A DNA stretch of 64,000 nt from Candidatus Paraprochloron terpiosi LD05 (GTDB lineage Bacteria; Cyanobacteriota; Cyanobacteriia; Cyanobacteriales; Prochloraceae): positions 2,093,422 to 2,157,421 of the forward strand of contig CP073341.1 of the NCBI GenBank assembly GCA_018141785.1. The letters run 5' to 3'. The notes under the pieces were generated by a model. It was given only the letters and a program-made list of their open reading frames with translations, was not told the DNA's origin and did no database searches. Shown piece by piece: positions 37,284-47,184 of this stretch. The position numbers and the translations under genes are program-made. How positions within the stretch are numbered: position 1 is the stretch's first letter; each line of letters starts with the position of its first letter.

Positions 37284-38531
37284 TGACTTCAACTGAGATT
37301 AACCTTCAAAGTATCGCCCAAGAATTATCCAGGTCTGGAAATTATCACCGAACCGGAGCAGCTGACTAAACTCTCCCTAGACTACTACCACTTCAGTCCT
37401 ATATTGACACCTCAACTGAAGGATAAACGGGCTGACTTGGTTGTTCGTCCCGTTACGGAAGAGGAAGTACTGCAAGTAGCAAGAGTGTGTGTTAAAAATA
37501 AAATCCCTCTCACTGTCAGAGGTGCGGGAACCAGAAATTACGGACAATGCATTCCCTTGAAAGGGGGTGTGGTTTTGGATAGGACGAAAATGAATTCCAT
37601 TCTCTCCTTGAAACCAGCATTAGCTTCTGTGGAACCAGAAGTGAAAATGGCTGCTTTTGATAAAAAAGCCAGGGAAATAGGTTGGGAATTACCCATGGTT
37701 CCTTCCACTTATCCCAGGGCAACTATTGGTGGCTTTATCGGTGGTGGAAGTGGAGGTATTGGTTCTATTACCTACGGACAATTGGGCGATCAGGGTAATC
37801 TTCACGGTGTGAGGGTGGTAACATTAGAAGAGGAACCCAGAGTTATTTCTTTAAGAGGGGATGAGGTGCAAAAAGTTAATCATGCTTATGGTATTAATGG
37901 GATTATTACTCAACTAGAAATACCCCTTGCTCCTGCTTATCTTTGGGCTGAATTAATTGTCACTTTCTCCGATTTTATCACTGCGGCAAAATTTGGTCAA
38001 GCACTGAGTTATAGTGATGGTATCATGAAGAAACTGGTTAGTATTCACGCTGCACCTATTCCTTCCTATTTTAAAGCTCTCCAACCTTATCTTCCCCAAA
38101 ACCCACACTATGCTTTACTAATGATAGCAGAATCCTGTTGTAACCTCTTTGAAGATTTGGTGAGGGAATATGGGGGTAAGATTACTTATTATAAAACAGC
38201 GTCGGAAGCTAGTTAAGAAAAAAGTTTGGCTGAATTTACTTGGAATCATACCACTCTCCATGCTCGAAGTATAGATCCTAAGATTACTTATTTACAAACC
38301 TTCTTCTTGACTTTAGAACAAGTGGAACAGATGTATCATTATTTTTGGGACGAGGTGATGATTCATTTGGAATTTATGAGGGTGGGGGTAAAGGCAATCC
38401 CTGCGGGGTTACAATTGGTGCGGTATACTTCAGCAGAACGATTAAAAGAGATTATTCGCTATCATGAAGAACATGGAGCTTTAATTGCCAATCCTCACAC
38501 CTATATCCTAGAAAGTGCAGGACGGTTCTAA
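37284..38531 (+). pseudogene. FAD-binding (GlcD-like) oxidase, frameshifted and with an ochre codon
   Basis: MTSTEINLQSIAQEL is followed by a one-base insertion near 37328. The next frame gives GLEIITEPEQLTKLSLDYYHFSPIL and the FAD-binding domain (VVRPVTEEEVLQVARVCVKNKIPLTVRGAGT, GGFIGGGSGGIGSITYG). A TAA at 38214-38216 interrupts the same frame, which resumes EKSLAEFTWNHTTLHAR and ends early at 38531. Three lesions make this a pseudogene. Its 5 prime end is four bases from the membrane gene before it. Confidence 0.8.
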
Positions 38532-38980
38532 GGGTGGGTGCAGATAAGGATTCACGCTACTCCTTAGCGAGAGTGACTTGATATTTCTCACTCTCATAGT
38601 TCATTCAGTTGTCAAGGTTCTGTTATCACTATCTTACAATTCTTTTGAAGATTTATTCATAAAGTTGCAATAGAGGTTCGGTAATCCTTTTGGAGTCACC
38701 TAATTTCTCTCTAGCTTTCCTGGAAGGTCCACTAATTCGATTTCTCAGGTTTTCAGCCTCCAGGCTTAGATTCCTTCTGAGTTTTTAGCCTTCACGTGTA
38801 GTTTTTAACTGCTTTGGTATGATTCTTCGTTTCGACTTTTCGATATGCTGTTAAGACGTTCTACCCGTTAAAGCCCTGGTTTATTGCTCTCTGCGAGTCT
38901 CCGAGCGGCTACTTTCACGCTTGATCGAGTCGCACACAAAAACTTTTTGGTTTAAAATGTAAAAAATTATAAGTTATAAG
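38532..38980. other. 449-base pyrimidine-rich intergenic region, unexplained
   Basis: Holds an inverted repeat GAGAGTGA (38569-38576)/TCACTCTC (38588-38595). The rest is strongly T/C-biased on the plus strand (for example AGGTTTTCAGCCTCC, TTTTTAGCC repeats). No open frame, tRNA or clear terminator. It may be a relic of a mobile element or a structured RNA; I cannot assign it. Confidence 0.4.
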
Positions 38981-40165
38981 ATGAAATATCGACGGTTTGG
39001 TCGCACAGAATTACAGATCCCTGTTTTCTCCTGCGGGGGAATGAGATACCAGTACAAGTGGCAGGACGTACCGTCTTCAGAAATTCCTAAGGAAAATCAG
39101 CGCAATTTGTCCCAGACCATTCACCGTGCTCTGGATCTGGGCATTAACCACATTGAAACGGCACGGGGTTATGGTACTTCTGAAATGCAATTGGGTGAAA
39201 TTCTCCCCACTTTCTTTCGTGAAAAGCTGATTATCCAAACTAAAGTTTCCCCCACATCAAATCCGAAAGAGTTTCGACGGAAATTTAACCAGTCTCTCTC
39301 TTTCCTGAAGTTGGACTACGTTGACTTGCTAGGACTCCATGGCATTAATAACCAAGAAATATTAGACTGGAGTATTAGACCTGGGGGCTGTCTGGACGAG
39401 GCGAAAAAGCTCCAAGCAGAAGGAAAAGTTTGCTTTATCGGTTTCTCCACTCACGGACCTACGGATATAATTGTCAAAACCATTACTACGGACCAGTTTG
39501 ACTACGTCAACCTTCATTGGTACTGGATTAATCAGTTTAATTGGCCGTGCTTAGAGGCAGCCCAAAAACACGATGTAGGAGTGTTTATTATCAGTCCTTC
39601 CGATAAGGGGGGAAAACTGTACCAACCGCCACCGAAATTGGTGGATTTGTGTCAGCCTTTGAGTCCTATGGCTTTCAATGACTTATTTTGTCTCAGTCAT
39701 GGCCAAGTTCATACTCTCAGTTTAGGAGCAGCGCGACCGACGGATTTTGAAGAACATTTGGGAGTATTACCTTTATTGGATAAGGCAGAGGAAATTCTAC
39801 CGCCGATTTTAGCCCGTTTGGAACAGGAGGCGATTGCCTGTTTGGGGGAAGATTGGTTTCGCACTTGGCACGTTGGTTTGCCATCTTGGGAAGAAACTCC
39901 TGGCCATATTAATATACCAGTGATTCTCTGGCTCAGAAACCTGGCACTAGCCTACGATATGCTGGACTATGGGAAAATGCGCTATAATTTATTGGGCAAT
40001 GCTAGTCACTGGTTTCCCGGTGCAAAAGCAGAGGGAGTTGCTACTCTGGATTTGAGTCAATGCCTCGCTAATAGTCCTCATAGAGATAAAATACCTGCCT
40101 TATTGGCTGATGCAGATCGCCTTTTAGGAGGAGAATCAGTTCAACGCCTTTCTACATCACCATAG
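38981..40165 (+). CDS. Aldo/keto reductase
   Basis: 394 residues. N-terminal MKYRRFGRTELQIPVFSCGGMRYQYKWQ, the catalytic-site region HIETARGYGTSEMQLGEIL with Tyr, then TKVSPTSNPKEFRRKFNQSLSFLKLDYVDLLGLHG, a TIM-barrel reductase of the YdhF/MocA-like subgroup. The C-terminal 100 residues (CLGEDWFRTWHVGLPSWEETPGHI) are an extra cysteine-containing domain common in cyanobacterial members. The substrate is unknown. Intact. Confidence 0.85.
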   Translation: MKYRRFGRTELQIPVFSCGGMRYQYKWQDVPSSEIPKENQRNLSQTIHRALDLGINHIETARGYGTSEMQLGEILPTFFREKLIIQTKVSPTSNPKEFRRKFNQSLSFLKLDYVDLLGLHGINNQEILDWSIRPGGCLDEAKKLQAEGKVCFIGFSTHGPTDIIVKTITTDQFDYVNLHWYWINQFNWPCLEAAQKHDVGVFIISPSDKGGKLYQPPPKLVDLCQPLSPMAFNDLFCLSHGQVHTLSLGAARPTDFEEHLGVLPLLDKAEEILPPILARLEQEAIACLGEDWFRTWHVGLPSWEETPGHINIPVILWLRNLALAYDMLDYGKMRYNLLGNASHWFPGAKAEGVATLDLSQCLANSPHRDKIPALLADADRLLGGESVQRLSTSP

Positions 40166-40289
40166 CACAAAGATGGGTTCGCGCAAAGCCGCAAAGGCGC
40201 GAAGGCGTTGTTTTTTTCTCATATAATAGTATAGTAGTCGCCCATTAAAACAATCCCATACCTCAAACCCCATACCCCCTATCTTTCCT

Positions 40290-41561
40290 ATGAGGTTACC
40301 CACCAGAGACAACCTCCCAAAGCGCTATAAGTTAATAGTATTTGCCAGTATCAGTTTTGTGACTCTCTCCAGTACTATTTATCTGCTCTGGAAGCATTGC
40401 GCTATTGGTAGTTGTCCTGCTATAAACCAGGCACAACAGTCAACCCAGTCTTGGGAAGAAATAGTAGAAGGAAAAAATGACTCTGAAAGAGCAATTTTAG
40501 CAAGTTTAGAGGAGTTAAATTCTTCTATTGAGATTTTACACAACATTGCTCCTTGGTCCAGACATGGTAAGATGGCAGAAAAACTGCTCCAAACCTATGA
40601 AGCACGTAAGCTGATTTTAGAGCTAGTGTTAAAGTCTTCCCAAAAGACGACCCAAGCAGTTACTTTAGCTGAAAATCAGCCCTTGAATACTGAAATTACT
40701 ACCCAAATGCAGCAACTTTGGCAAGAGGCGATCGCTCTTTTAGAACAATTGCCTGCCCATAGCCAGTGGTATCCTCAAGTAAAAGAGAAAATCGCCCTTT
40801 ACCAGCAAGAGAGCTTGGCTAATGAAATACTAACAGCTGCCCTCCAAGCTGCTAGTATTGCCCAAGTGCGTCAGAGTCTAGCTCAGTCTCCAGACAACTG
40901 GCAATTGGTTCAATCTACCTGGGAAACTGCCATTAAACGCTTAGAAGAGATTCCCCCCAATACTACTGCTAAAGAACAAGGAAAGGAACTGCAACCCATT
41001 TGGACTGAGAAGTTAGCTGGGGTTCGCGCACAAAAACAGCAAGAGCAACTAGCCCTTGGTGCTTACGAACAAGCTATTCGTTGGGCTGAACAAGCGGAAA
41101 ATGCTGCCGCCCAGAATCAATGGTCAAAAGCGATCGCGGACTGGAACAATGCTTTAAACTCTTTGGCTTCGATTCCGGTTCAGAGTATTCAATACAATCG
41201 TACTCTATCCCAAAAAGAAAATTTCACCCAGCAGCTGGCAGAGGCAAAAGCTAGATTGCAACTCGCTCTCAAACAAGAGCAAGCCAAGTTGAATTTAGAG
41301 CAAATTTGTGTTACGGAAACAAAGATTTGTGATTATAAGATTGAAGATAATAGCATAAAAGTAATACTTTCTTCTCATTATATGATGGAAGTGTGGCAAA
41401 TAGAACTTCAAGCCAGAGTTGACGGCAATATAGATATACAAAAGGAACTGAGGAAACATATCTCCAGCGTAGAAAATGCTTTGCAACATATTCGTCAGAA
41501 TTCTGGCATTCCTCTGGAAGTTTATAGTTGGGATGGCTCTTTACTGGTAACTTATCCTTAG
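40290..41561 (+). CDS. Membrane-anchored helical protein of unknown function
   Basis: 423 residues: a membrane segment at about 14-36, then an almost wholly helical, glutamine- and alanine-rich region with repeats of the form W...AI..LE.(I/L)P...(S/Q)..YP (EAIALLEQLPAHSQWYPQ, TAIKRLEEIPPNTTA, DWNNALNSLASIPVQS), resembling TPR-like helices. A small beta-rich C terminus follows (residues about 335-423). Probably faces the periplasm or lumen. No pathway can be assigned. Confidence 0.7.
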   Translation: MRLPTRDNLPKRYKLIVFASISFVTLSSTIYLLWKHCAIGSCPAINQAQQSTQSWEEIVEGKNDSERAILASLEELNSSIEILHNIAPWSRHGKMAEKLLQTYEARKLILELVLKSSQKTTQAVTLAENQPLNTEITTQMQQLWQEAIALLEQLPAHSQWYPQVKEKIALYQQESLANEILTAALQAASIAQVRQSLAQSPDNWQLVQSTWETAIKRLEEIPPNTTAKEQGKELQPIWTEKLAGVRAQKQQEQLALGAYEQAIRWAEQAENAAAQNQWSKAIADWNNALNSLASIPVQSIQYNRTLSQKENFTQQLAEAKARLQLALKQEQAKLNLEQICVTETKICDYKIEDNSIKVILSSHYMMEVWQIELQARVDGNIDIQKELRKHISSVENALQHIRQNSGIPLEVYSWDGSLLVTYP

Positions 41562-41748
41562 AGGGTATCTGTGAAGAGAATCTTAAAGGCATCAACCCTA
41601 TGAGCTAGGCTATTTACGTTTGTTAAAAGTTGTATTTGATAATTTAAATGCTAATAAGTAATATCTAAAGTAATAACTAAGTTATTTAATAGCAAATTAA
41701 ACTCTTTATGACAAAATAATAAACTACTAAAATATTCTTAAGTCGCTT

Positions 41749-44700
41749 TTGAGGTTGATTACAGAACTGGGGTTGATTACAGAACTCTGCGATCGCTTTC
41801 AGAGATTTAAAAATTTTTTTTTGCTGATCCGGAGGGACTTCTCCGGTGAGCCTAAAGTCACGTGTCACACATTTGAAGTTGGCCAGAGCGTGCAGAACGG
41901 GTCCCTGGGTATGGCCATGGTCATCCGCACAAACGCTGGGGACCATTTGTATCTATGTCTGGGCAATTCCAACAGGGATATCTCTTGGGCGAATTCCCCT
42001 AACTGGACGTCCTATGCATATGACAACCCAGCTATCCACCTATCAAAGCTAGAGATTGTCAATGTTTTCCTCTGTGAGCCTGCTGGAGGAACCCAGTACA
42101 TCATCGTCGATGTGGTTCGCGATCCCTCCAGCAATGTGAAGGATATCGAAAGGTTCTACATCGATCCGAACCGACAGCGCGGCCACTACTGGAACTCTCA
42201 CGATCTCCCCATTGATGTGGAGGCCGACAACTATCACAGTTGCCTCGGTCGAGCCCCCTGGGGATCTGTGGATGGACTTTATACAGCCGGCCATGCTGGG
42301 GAAAGTGGCCAATTGGCGTTTCGTCCTGTCATCAACTGGTACAACCAATATGCCCCGCCTACCCCTGTCCGTCTGAATCTACCCGGAGGTGCCGTGCCTA
42401 GCGCCATAGCCTCTACTCGGAATTCAGACCAGTCCACGGATCTGTTCGTTACCAGCGGCAGCACCCTGTACTATTTCTCCAGTTCCAACCAGGCTGACAG
42501 TGCCATGGGGGCTACTTTGATCACCAATGATTTTATATCTGACACAAGCAAGCTCGCCGCCATGTTGCACAAGGAGTTGATTACTCTCTGGGGGCGGAAT
42601 GGGAGTGATCAGGTATACTACACCAGTTGTCCGTTGTCGCAGGTCTCAGACCCCTCTGCCTGGAGCGTTCCGATTCCGGTTCTCTCCGGTATCGAAAAAA
42701 TGTCTCCCTACATTAACGTGGCCAACGGCGGCAATACCATCTTCGCAGCCGGTGGTGGAAAGCTACAGAGGATTACTCAAGCTCCCCAGTCGAAACTATG
42801 GCAGACCCACGGGATTACTCTGCCGGTTCCGCCACGGGCGAAGTCTATTTCCTTCAACTCCTACACGACTACCATTCAGGTTGCTGATGAACAAGGTCTT
42901 CCCCTCAAGGACACATTGCTTGGTCTGAGCGCGAGCAATCCCTGTGCGGTGTATATCAATGGCCTTTATTACCGCCTTGACGCAACACCGATCCACATCA
43001 AGTCAAACTCCCTTGGTTCCATTACCATCGTTGAGGCCACGGACACTCTCAACGGCACCAAGTTCACCGTATCCACTGGAAGTGGTTCTAGCACGACCAT
43101 TAACCCGATGGATAAGCCGTTTAAGAAGTTCGCTGCACTGAATACCTCCGATAAGCTCAGGGCAGCCAGGATCGACCTGGGTAACGGCAATACTAAGCCC
43201 CTTATTGCCAGCGACACATCTGATAATGATGTGCAGACTATTGCCACGGCGTTGGGGAATCTCAGCCAGAGCTATAACAATTTAACAACACCCGCTGCAC
43301 CTCGCGCTTTTGCACCTGCACCTGCGCCCCCTTTCTCTGTTGATGACATCGGGCATGACATTGTCGTCGCTGCGGGGGATATATATAACTGGCTGAAGTC
43401 TGGAGTCGAGGCGGTTATTCATGTGATTAAAGATGCGGCTACAGAAGTGTGGCACTTCATCGCTAACATCGCTGGCAAGGTCTATCGCGCCGTCCTTGAC
43501 ACCGTCGAGGCTGTAGTCGGAGCCATAGAATGGGTCTTCAATGCTATCAAGACTGCGATCGAGGATATCATCGAATTCATCAAGTTCCTCTTTGAATGGG
43601 GTGATATTAAACGCACTAAGGAGGTTTTGCACAACCTGCTCAAGCGGTATACTGAGGGCCAAGTCAGCAGCATTCAGACCATGAAGCAGGACTTTGACAA
43701 CATGATTGCTGGGGTTGAATCTACTGTGAACCAGTGGGCCCACATTCAAGATTGGTCAGGTCTTGGGTCTGCTGCCTCTAAACCAGCCAGTGGGAGTGCC
43801 TCAAACCCGATGAAAGGTCAGACATCGGCTTCACAGCATCTTTCCCATCACTTTCAGAACAATGCCCATAATATTTCTATCGTCAGCGGTGCCCCCTCCC
43901 CTAATCTGCTCCAGCCCCTTATTGATGATTTGTGGACTGCTCTGAAAGGAGAAGCACATGTGCTCGAGGGGGTGCTGGATCAGCTCGAACAGTTGGCAAC
44001 GGACTTCTCAAGGCTTAGCGTGGAGGATGTACTGAAGAGGCTTGTTGGGATCCTGGCCGACGGTGTGCTGAGCAGCGCCCAAGTCGTAGTGGATGCAATA
44101 CTCAAGATCCTCTCAAATGTGGCGACAACAGCTCTGGGGATTCTGGATGCCAAACTCCACATCCCGGTTATTTCCGATATTCTAAATGCCATTGGAGTGC
44201 CAGATATTTCATTCCTCGATCTCTTCTGCTGGATATCTGCCGTTGCGTACACAGTGGTCTATAAGATAGCGGAAGGTAAGGCTCCCTTCCCGGATGACGC
44301 CAACACCACCTTCTTGAAGACCGCTTCCAGCCTCTCAGAGCTGCAACAGGCGTTCAGTAGTCCACCATCATCACTAATGATGGCAGATGAAATGATGGAA
44401 GATGAGATGATCCAGCCTGCAGCTGCACCCAGGCCGGAAGACAGCGGTCCTTTTCAACTCCCCCAAGGAGTGCAGGATGCCATCTTCATTACAGGCCATT
44501 CTGTGGCTGGCTTCTGCACGTTGATGGCCGACTTTGTCAACACATTCGAGGCTGCAGAGGAAACGGGGGAAAACCCGTTCGGTATACCCTCAGCGGTTCT
44601 AGGTGTAATCACTGGCGGGTCAGTGGGAATTGCCAACTTCCTTGTGCCGAAAGCTCCGATAAAAAACCAAGCCGTCAAATATATTGGTACTGCGACCACC

Positions 44701-45078
44701 GGCATCGTAATATTGTGCAAGGTACTCTTTTCTGGCCCCCTCCAGAAGAAGTTTGGGGCTTCTGAGGGAATCATGAACAAGCTGGCTGCCAACGACGGTC
44801 GTGCTACTGGCGCAATTGTTAACTCGATTCTTATTATTCCCGCCCTCGCCTGCACGGGCTGGCACTTCTACGAGCTATCCCAGGATTCTGCTGGAAACGA
44901 GAGAACTGATGCCATCCTTGAGGAAGTCAGTAATCTCACCTCCTATATTTCCCGCGTTGCCTACACGGCAGCGGTCAATACCAAGAATCCGGAAACGAAG
45001 GCCATCGAAATTGGTATCATGGCAGTGGCCAATGTAGCCTACTCTGGCCTGCAAACCGCAGAAGCGATTGTTAATTAG
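41749..45078 (+). CDS. 1109-residue multidomain protein, probably horizontally acquired
   Basis: The reading frame runs from a TTG at 41749; homologous-looking sequence seems to begin near 41850, where codon use changes to GC-rich third positions unlike all neighbours. Residues about 35-480 are strand-rich with Trp/Gly turns, suggesting a beta-propeller or lectin-like part (LYLCLGNSNRDISWANSPNWTSY). About 520-640 has long amphipathic helices rich in Ile, Val and Trp (WLKSGVEAVIHVIKDAATEVWHFI). The C-terminal third has several hydrophobic segments (GTATTGIVILCKVLF, AIVNSILIIPALACTGWHF). The layout suggests a pore-forming or membrane-active protein. The family is not one I can name; I recall similar sequences as uncharacterised fungal and bacterial proteins. 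The start and any 5 prime truncation are uncertain. Confidence 0.72.
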   Translation: MRLITELGLITELCDRFQRFKNFFLLIRRDFSGEPKVTCHTFEVGQSVQNGSLGMAMVIRTNAGDHLYLCLGNSNRDISWANSPNWTSYAYDNPAIHLSKLEIVNVFLCEPAGGTQYIIVDVVRDPSSNVKDIERFYIDPNRQRGHYWNSHDLPIDVEADNYHSCLGRAPWGSVDGLYTAGHAGESGQLAFRPVINWYNQYAPPTPVRLNLPGGAVPSAIASTRNSDQSTDLFVTSGSTLYYFSSSNQADSAMGATLITNDFISDTSKLAAMLHKELITLWGRNGSDQVYYTSCPLSQVSDPSAWSVPIPVLSGIEKMSPYINVANGGNTIFAAGGGKLQRITQAPQSKLWQTHGITLPVPPRAKSISFNSYTTTIQVADEQGLPLKDTLLGLSASNPCAVYINGLYYRLDATPIHIKSNSLGSITIVEATDTLNGTKFTVSTGSGSSTTINPMDKPFKKFAALNTSDKLRAARIDLGNGNTKPLIASDTSDNDVQTIATALGNLSQSYNNLTTPAAPRAFAPAPAPPFSVDDIGHDIVVAAGDIYNWLKSGVEAVIHVIKDAATEVWHFIANIAGKVYRAVLDTVEAVVGAIEWVFNAIKTAIEDIIEFIKFLFEWGDIKRTKEVLHNLLKRYTEGQVSSIQTMKQDFDNMIAGVESTVNQWAHIQDWSGLGSAASKPASGSASNPMKGQTSASQHLSHHFQNNAHNISIVSGAPSPNLLQPLIDDLWTALKGEAHVLEGVLDQLEQLATDFSRLSVEDVLKRLVGILADGVLSSAQVVVDAILKILSNVATTALGILDAKLHIPVISDILNAIGVPDISFLDLFCWISAVAYTVVYKIAEGKAPFPDDANTTFLKTASSLSELQQAFSSPPSSLMMADEMMEDEMIQPAAAPRPEDSGPFQLPQGVQDAIFITGHSVAGFCTLMADFVNTFEAAEETGENPFGIPSAVLGVITGGSVGIANFLVPKAPIKNQAVKYIGTATTGIVILCKVLFSGPLQKKFGASEGIMNKLAANDGRATGAIVNSILIIPALACTGWHFYELSQDSAGNERTDAILEEVSNLTSYISRVAYTAAVNTKNPETKAIEIGIMAVANVAYSGLQTAEAIVN

Positions 45079-45108
45079 TTCGGAAAGTTATATCGATCAT
45101 TTAGTCTT

Positions 45109-45175
45109 GTAGGTGCGTTAATAACGCACCTTCCTTGGTGATTTGTGTTGGGTTTTATTCTTCAACCCAACCTAC
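45109..45175. repeat. Composite palindromic element after the foreign gene
   Basis: AGGTGCGTT-AAT-AACGCACCT hairpin, then GTTGGGTT/AACCCAAC; bounded by GTAGGT and CCTAC. Related to 21913-21954. Confidence 0.6.
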
Positions 45176-45285
45176 GGGATGAACTTTTCTGGCTCACTAG
45201 CTATGGCAAAATCAGGGCGATCGCCTAATGAATAAGCTTGTTATATTATAATGGAAAAGTACAAAACTGTTGTTGATGTCTTATC

Positions 45286-45423
45286 GTGAGCACCCCGTGG
45301 AATTTTAAGCATATAAACAATGCTGAAACAAAACGCTTAATGGCTGAGGTTGTTGAGTCTTGTGGATATGTATGTCCACAACTGTGTTCACCTGAAGAAC
45401 TGGGAGGAGATAATGGTGATTGA
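45286..45423 (+). CDS. Small ORF overlapping the next gene
   Basis: 45 residues from a GTG (STPWNFKHINNAETKRLMAEVVESCGYVCPQL...). It ends inside the start of the next small gene, an arrangement typical of toxin-antitoxin or antitoxin pairs. No domain recognised. Could be the C-terminal part of a longer broken gene. Confidence 0.35.
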   Translation: MSTPWNFKHINNAETKRLMAEVVESCGYVCPQLCSPEELGGDNGD

Positions 45424-45589
45424 GGATCCAATTGTTGCAGAGGTGCGCAAGTACCGTGAGGAACATGCAGCTTTTTATGGACACGATATTAAGCGGATAG
45501 TTATGGCACTTCGGGAACGTGAGCAAAAATCGAAGCGTTCGGTACTGAATCCAGGACCAAAATATCTCACAAAGAAAACTGGAGGCTGA
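45413..45589 (+). CDS. Small antitoxin-like hypothetical protein
   Basis: 58 residues from the ATG at 45413 with GGGAGGAG directly upstream. The pattern DPIVAEVRKYREEHAAFYGHDIKRIVMALREREQKS is common among short cyanobacterial proteins that sit beside toxin genes. No toxin partner follows, so it may be an orphan. Confidence 0.55.
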   Translation: MVIEDPIVAEVRKYREEHAAFYGHDIKRIVMALREREQKSKRSVLNPGPKYLTKKTGG

Positions 45590-45845
45590 CACTTGGTTTG
45601 AGCTTTAATAGTAATTTATTATTGCATCAATAAATTAGTTATATTAATTAATCACAAGTCTATTAAGACAATGGATCTTGAGTTGCATCCCCTGAATATC
45701 TTAATTGCAGCTAAACTACAACAGATGCCTGGGGAAGAGTCCATAAAGCAGGTATTTTGCCGGGAATGGTTGAAAAGCTTTCGATTGTGGGTGGCGATCT
45801 CTTCGGAGTTATCTAAAACTCTCATAAAACCTCATTTACTCATCA

Positions 45846-45876
45846 GTGTCTTCTCTTGGTATTGTAGAGATGACAC
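45846..45876. promoter_or_regulatory. Inverted repeat upstream of hicB, possible operator
   Basis: GTGTC-TTCTCT...AGAGA-TGACAC forms an imperfect palindrome about 27 bases before the chosen hicB start. HicB proteins often repress their own operon by binding such sites; binding here is inferred. Nothing else is clear in 45590-45845. Confidence 0.35.
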
Positions 45877-45902
45877 TGTATATCAACACACAACGCTTTA
45901 TC

Positions 45903-46112
45903 ATGGCAACTCGTTATTTTACGGCTATCCTCCACAAGGAAGAAGATATGTACATAGCTGAATGTCCAGAAGTTGGCACAGTAGATCAAGGGGAGACAAT
46001 TGAGGAGGCGATCGCAGGTCTAAGAGAGGCAACCAAGCTTTACTTGGAGGAGTTCCCTCTACCTGAAACATCTCCTAGATTTGTGACTAACATTGAGGTT
46101 AACTATGCCTAG
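45903..46112 (+). CDS. hicB: HicB-family antitoxin
   Basis: 69 residues with the HicB partial RNase H-like fold: RYFTAILHKEEDMYIAECPEVGTVDQGETIEEAIAGLREATKLYLEEF. HicB neutralises the HicA mRNA interferase. The ATG at 45903 fits the family start, although an ATG at 45870 is possible. Its last codons overlap the hicA start (46105). The partner is broken, so it is probably an orphan antitoxin. Confidence 0.8.
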   Translation: MATRYFTAILHKEEDMYIAECPEVGTVDQGETIEEAIAGLREATKLYLEEFPLPETSPRFVTNIEVNYA

Positions 46113-46328
46113 ATTGCCACGAATCTCAAGCAGAAAGGCAATCCGTACACTTGAGCGATTAGGTTTCCATCAGGTTCGCAAAAAAGGGAGTCATGTTGTG
46201 ATGAAGAAAGTAACTGAGTTCGCCGAAATTGGCTGTGTTCGATACATCAGGAACTGAAGGTCGGTACATTGAGAGGTATTCTAAAGCTTGCACAAGTTAC
46301 CCCTGAAGAGTTTATCGAGAACCTATAG
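46105..46328 (+). pseudogene. hicA: HicA toxin, frameshifted
   Basis: The first 49 codons read RKAIRTLERLGFHQVRKKGSHVVMKK, with the catalytic histidine of HicA in GSHVVM. A one-base shift near 46230-46236 is needed to reach the conserved end HQELKVGTLRGILKLAQVTPEEFIENL. Translated as is, it stops after about 49 residues. Overlaps hicB by eight bases as in intact modules. Confidence 0.8.
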
Positions 46329-46379
46329 CCCTTCGCGCTCGCATAGTTACAGATTTTACTGGGATATATGACCTATTCT

Positions 46380-47159
46380 TTAAGGTAATATCAATTGACT
46401 ATCTTGATTAAAAAACCGTCGATAAACCCCTTCCGTAACTAACAAGGCGGTGGTTAAATTAGTAAAAGCGATGGCGAATAAAATTAAAATTTGGTAAGAT
46501 GCTGCATTTAGAGGGTTGCTACCAGCTAATACTTGTCCGGTAAACATCCCCGGTAAACTTACCATTCCCACTACCATCATACTGTTAATTGTGGGAATTA
46601 ATCCCGTGGAAATGGCTACAGTGCGATAACCAGCAATGGCTTGTTTCGGTGTTGCTCCCAAAGAGAGATGAGTCTCAATTTCCAAAGAACTGCTTTTTAT
46701 TCTACTCACAAGACGTTCCCCAGACAGAGAAGCACTATTGAGTCCATTTCCAAGAATCATTCCCCCTAAAGGAATTAAATATTGAGGTTCGTACCAATGG
46801 GGAGGTCGAATGATTAAAACGATAGTATAGCTTAAAGTTAGAGCAGCACTGGCGAAAAGGGAACCCCAAACTACAGGGAATAAACCCCTAATCTTCTTCC
46901 CAATGCGATTACGGGCTACTATAGCTGCTATAGTTAGCATTATCAAGAGAATACCCAGCACCCCCCAGGAATTATCTAAAGCAAAGATAAACTCCAAAAT
47001 GTAACCCACAATCATTAGTTGAAGGAGCGATCGCCCGGTGGCAAAAAGTAGCTGTCCTGACATGGCCAATTTCTGCCAGCTAGAAAGGGTGATCGCTATG
47101 CCCATAATGCCCAAAGCTAAGGCTAAATCAATTGTATCTAGTTCAATATAGCTATCCAC
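46380..47159 (-). CDS. fetB: FetB-family (UPF0014) metal export permease
   Basis: About 259 residues with seven or so membrane segments (LALALGIMGIAITLSSW, LLFATGRSLLQLMIVGYIL, ...) and the conserved PLGGMILGNGLNSASLSGERLVSRI, ETHLSLGATPKQAI and PTINSMMVVGMVSLPGMFTGQVLAG. FetB pairs with the ATPase FetA in iron export; no ATPase gene adjoins it. The open frame extends to 47252, but the upstream part overlaps the Uma2 gene and is lysine-rich, so a GTG near 47159 is preferred; this start is uncertain. Confidence 0.8.
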   Translation of the reverse strand: MDSYIELDTIDLALALGIMGIAITLSSWQKLAMSGQLLFATGRSLLQLMIVGYILEFIFALDNSWGVLGILLIMLTIAAIVARNRIGKKIRGLFPVVWGSLFASAALTLSYTIVLIIRPPHWYEPQYLIPLGGMILGNGLNSASLSGERLVSRIKSSSLEIETHLSLGATPKQAIAGYRTVAISTGLIPTINSMMVVGMVSLPGMFTGQVLAGSNPLNAASYQILILFAIAFTNLTTALLVTEGVYRRFFNQDSQLILP

Positions 47160-47184
47160 AACACTCTTATTTACTCTTTTTGCT

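Noticed and set aside
38500..38940. Group II intron 5 prime end on the minus strand (GTGCGAC start)
   Set aside because: The GTGCGAC near 38935 resembles a group II 5 prime end, but no domain V, no RT and no extended match were found.
43282..43749. 155-codon minus-strand open frame within the foreign gene
   Set aside because: Shadow frame produced by the GC-rich composition of the plus-strand gene; no family features, and the plus-strand protein is continuous.
45671..45961. 96-codon plus-strand ORF ahead of hicB
   Set aside because: No recognisable protein pattern, no good ribosome site, and its end overlaps hicB in another frame.
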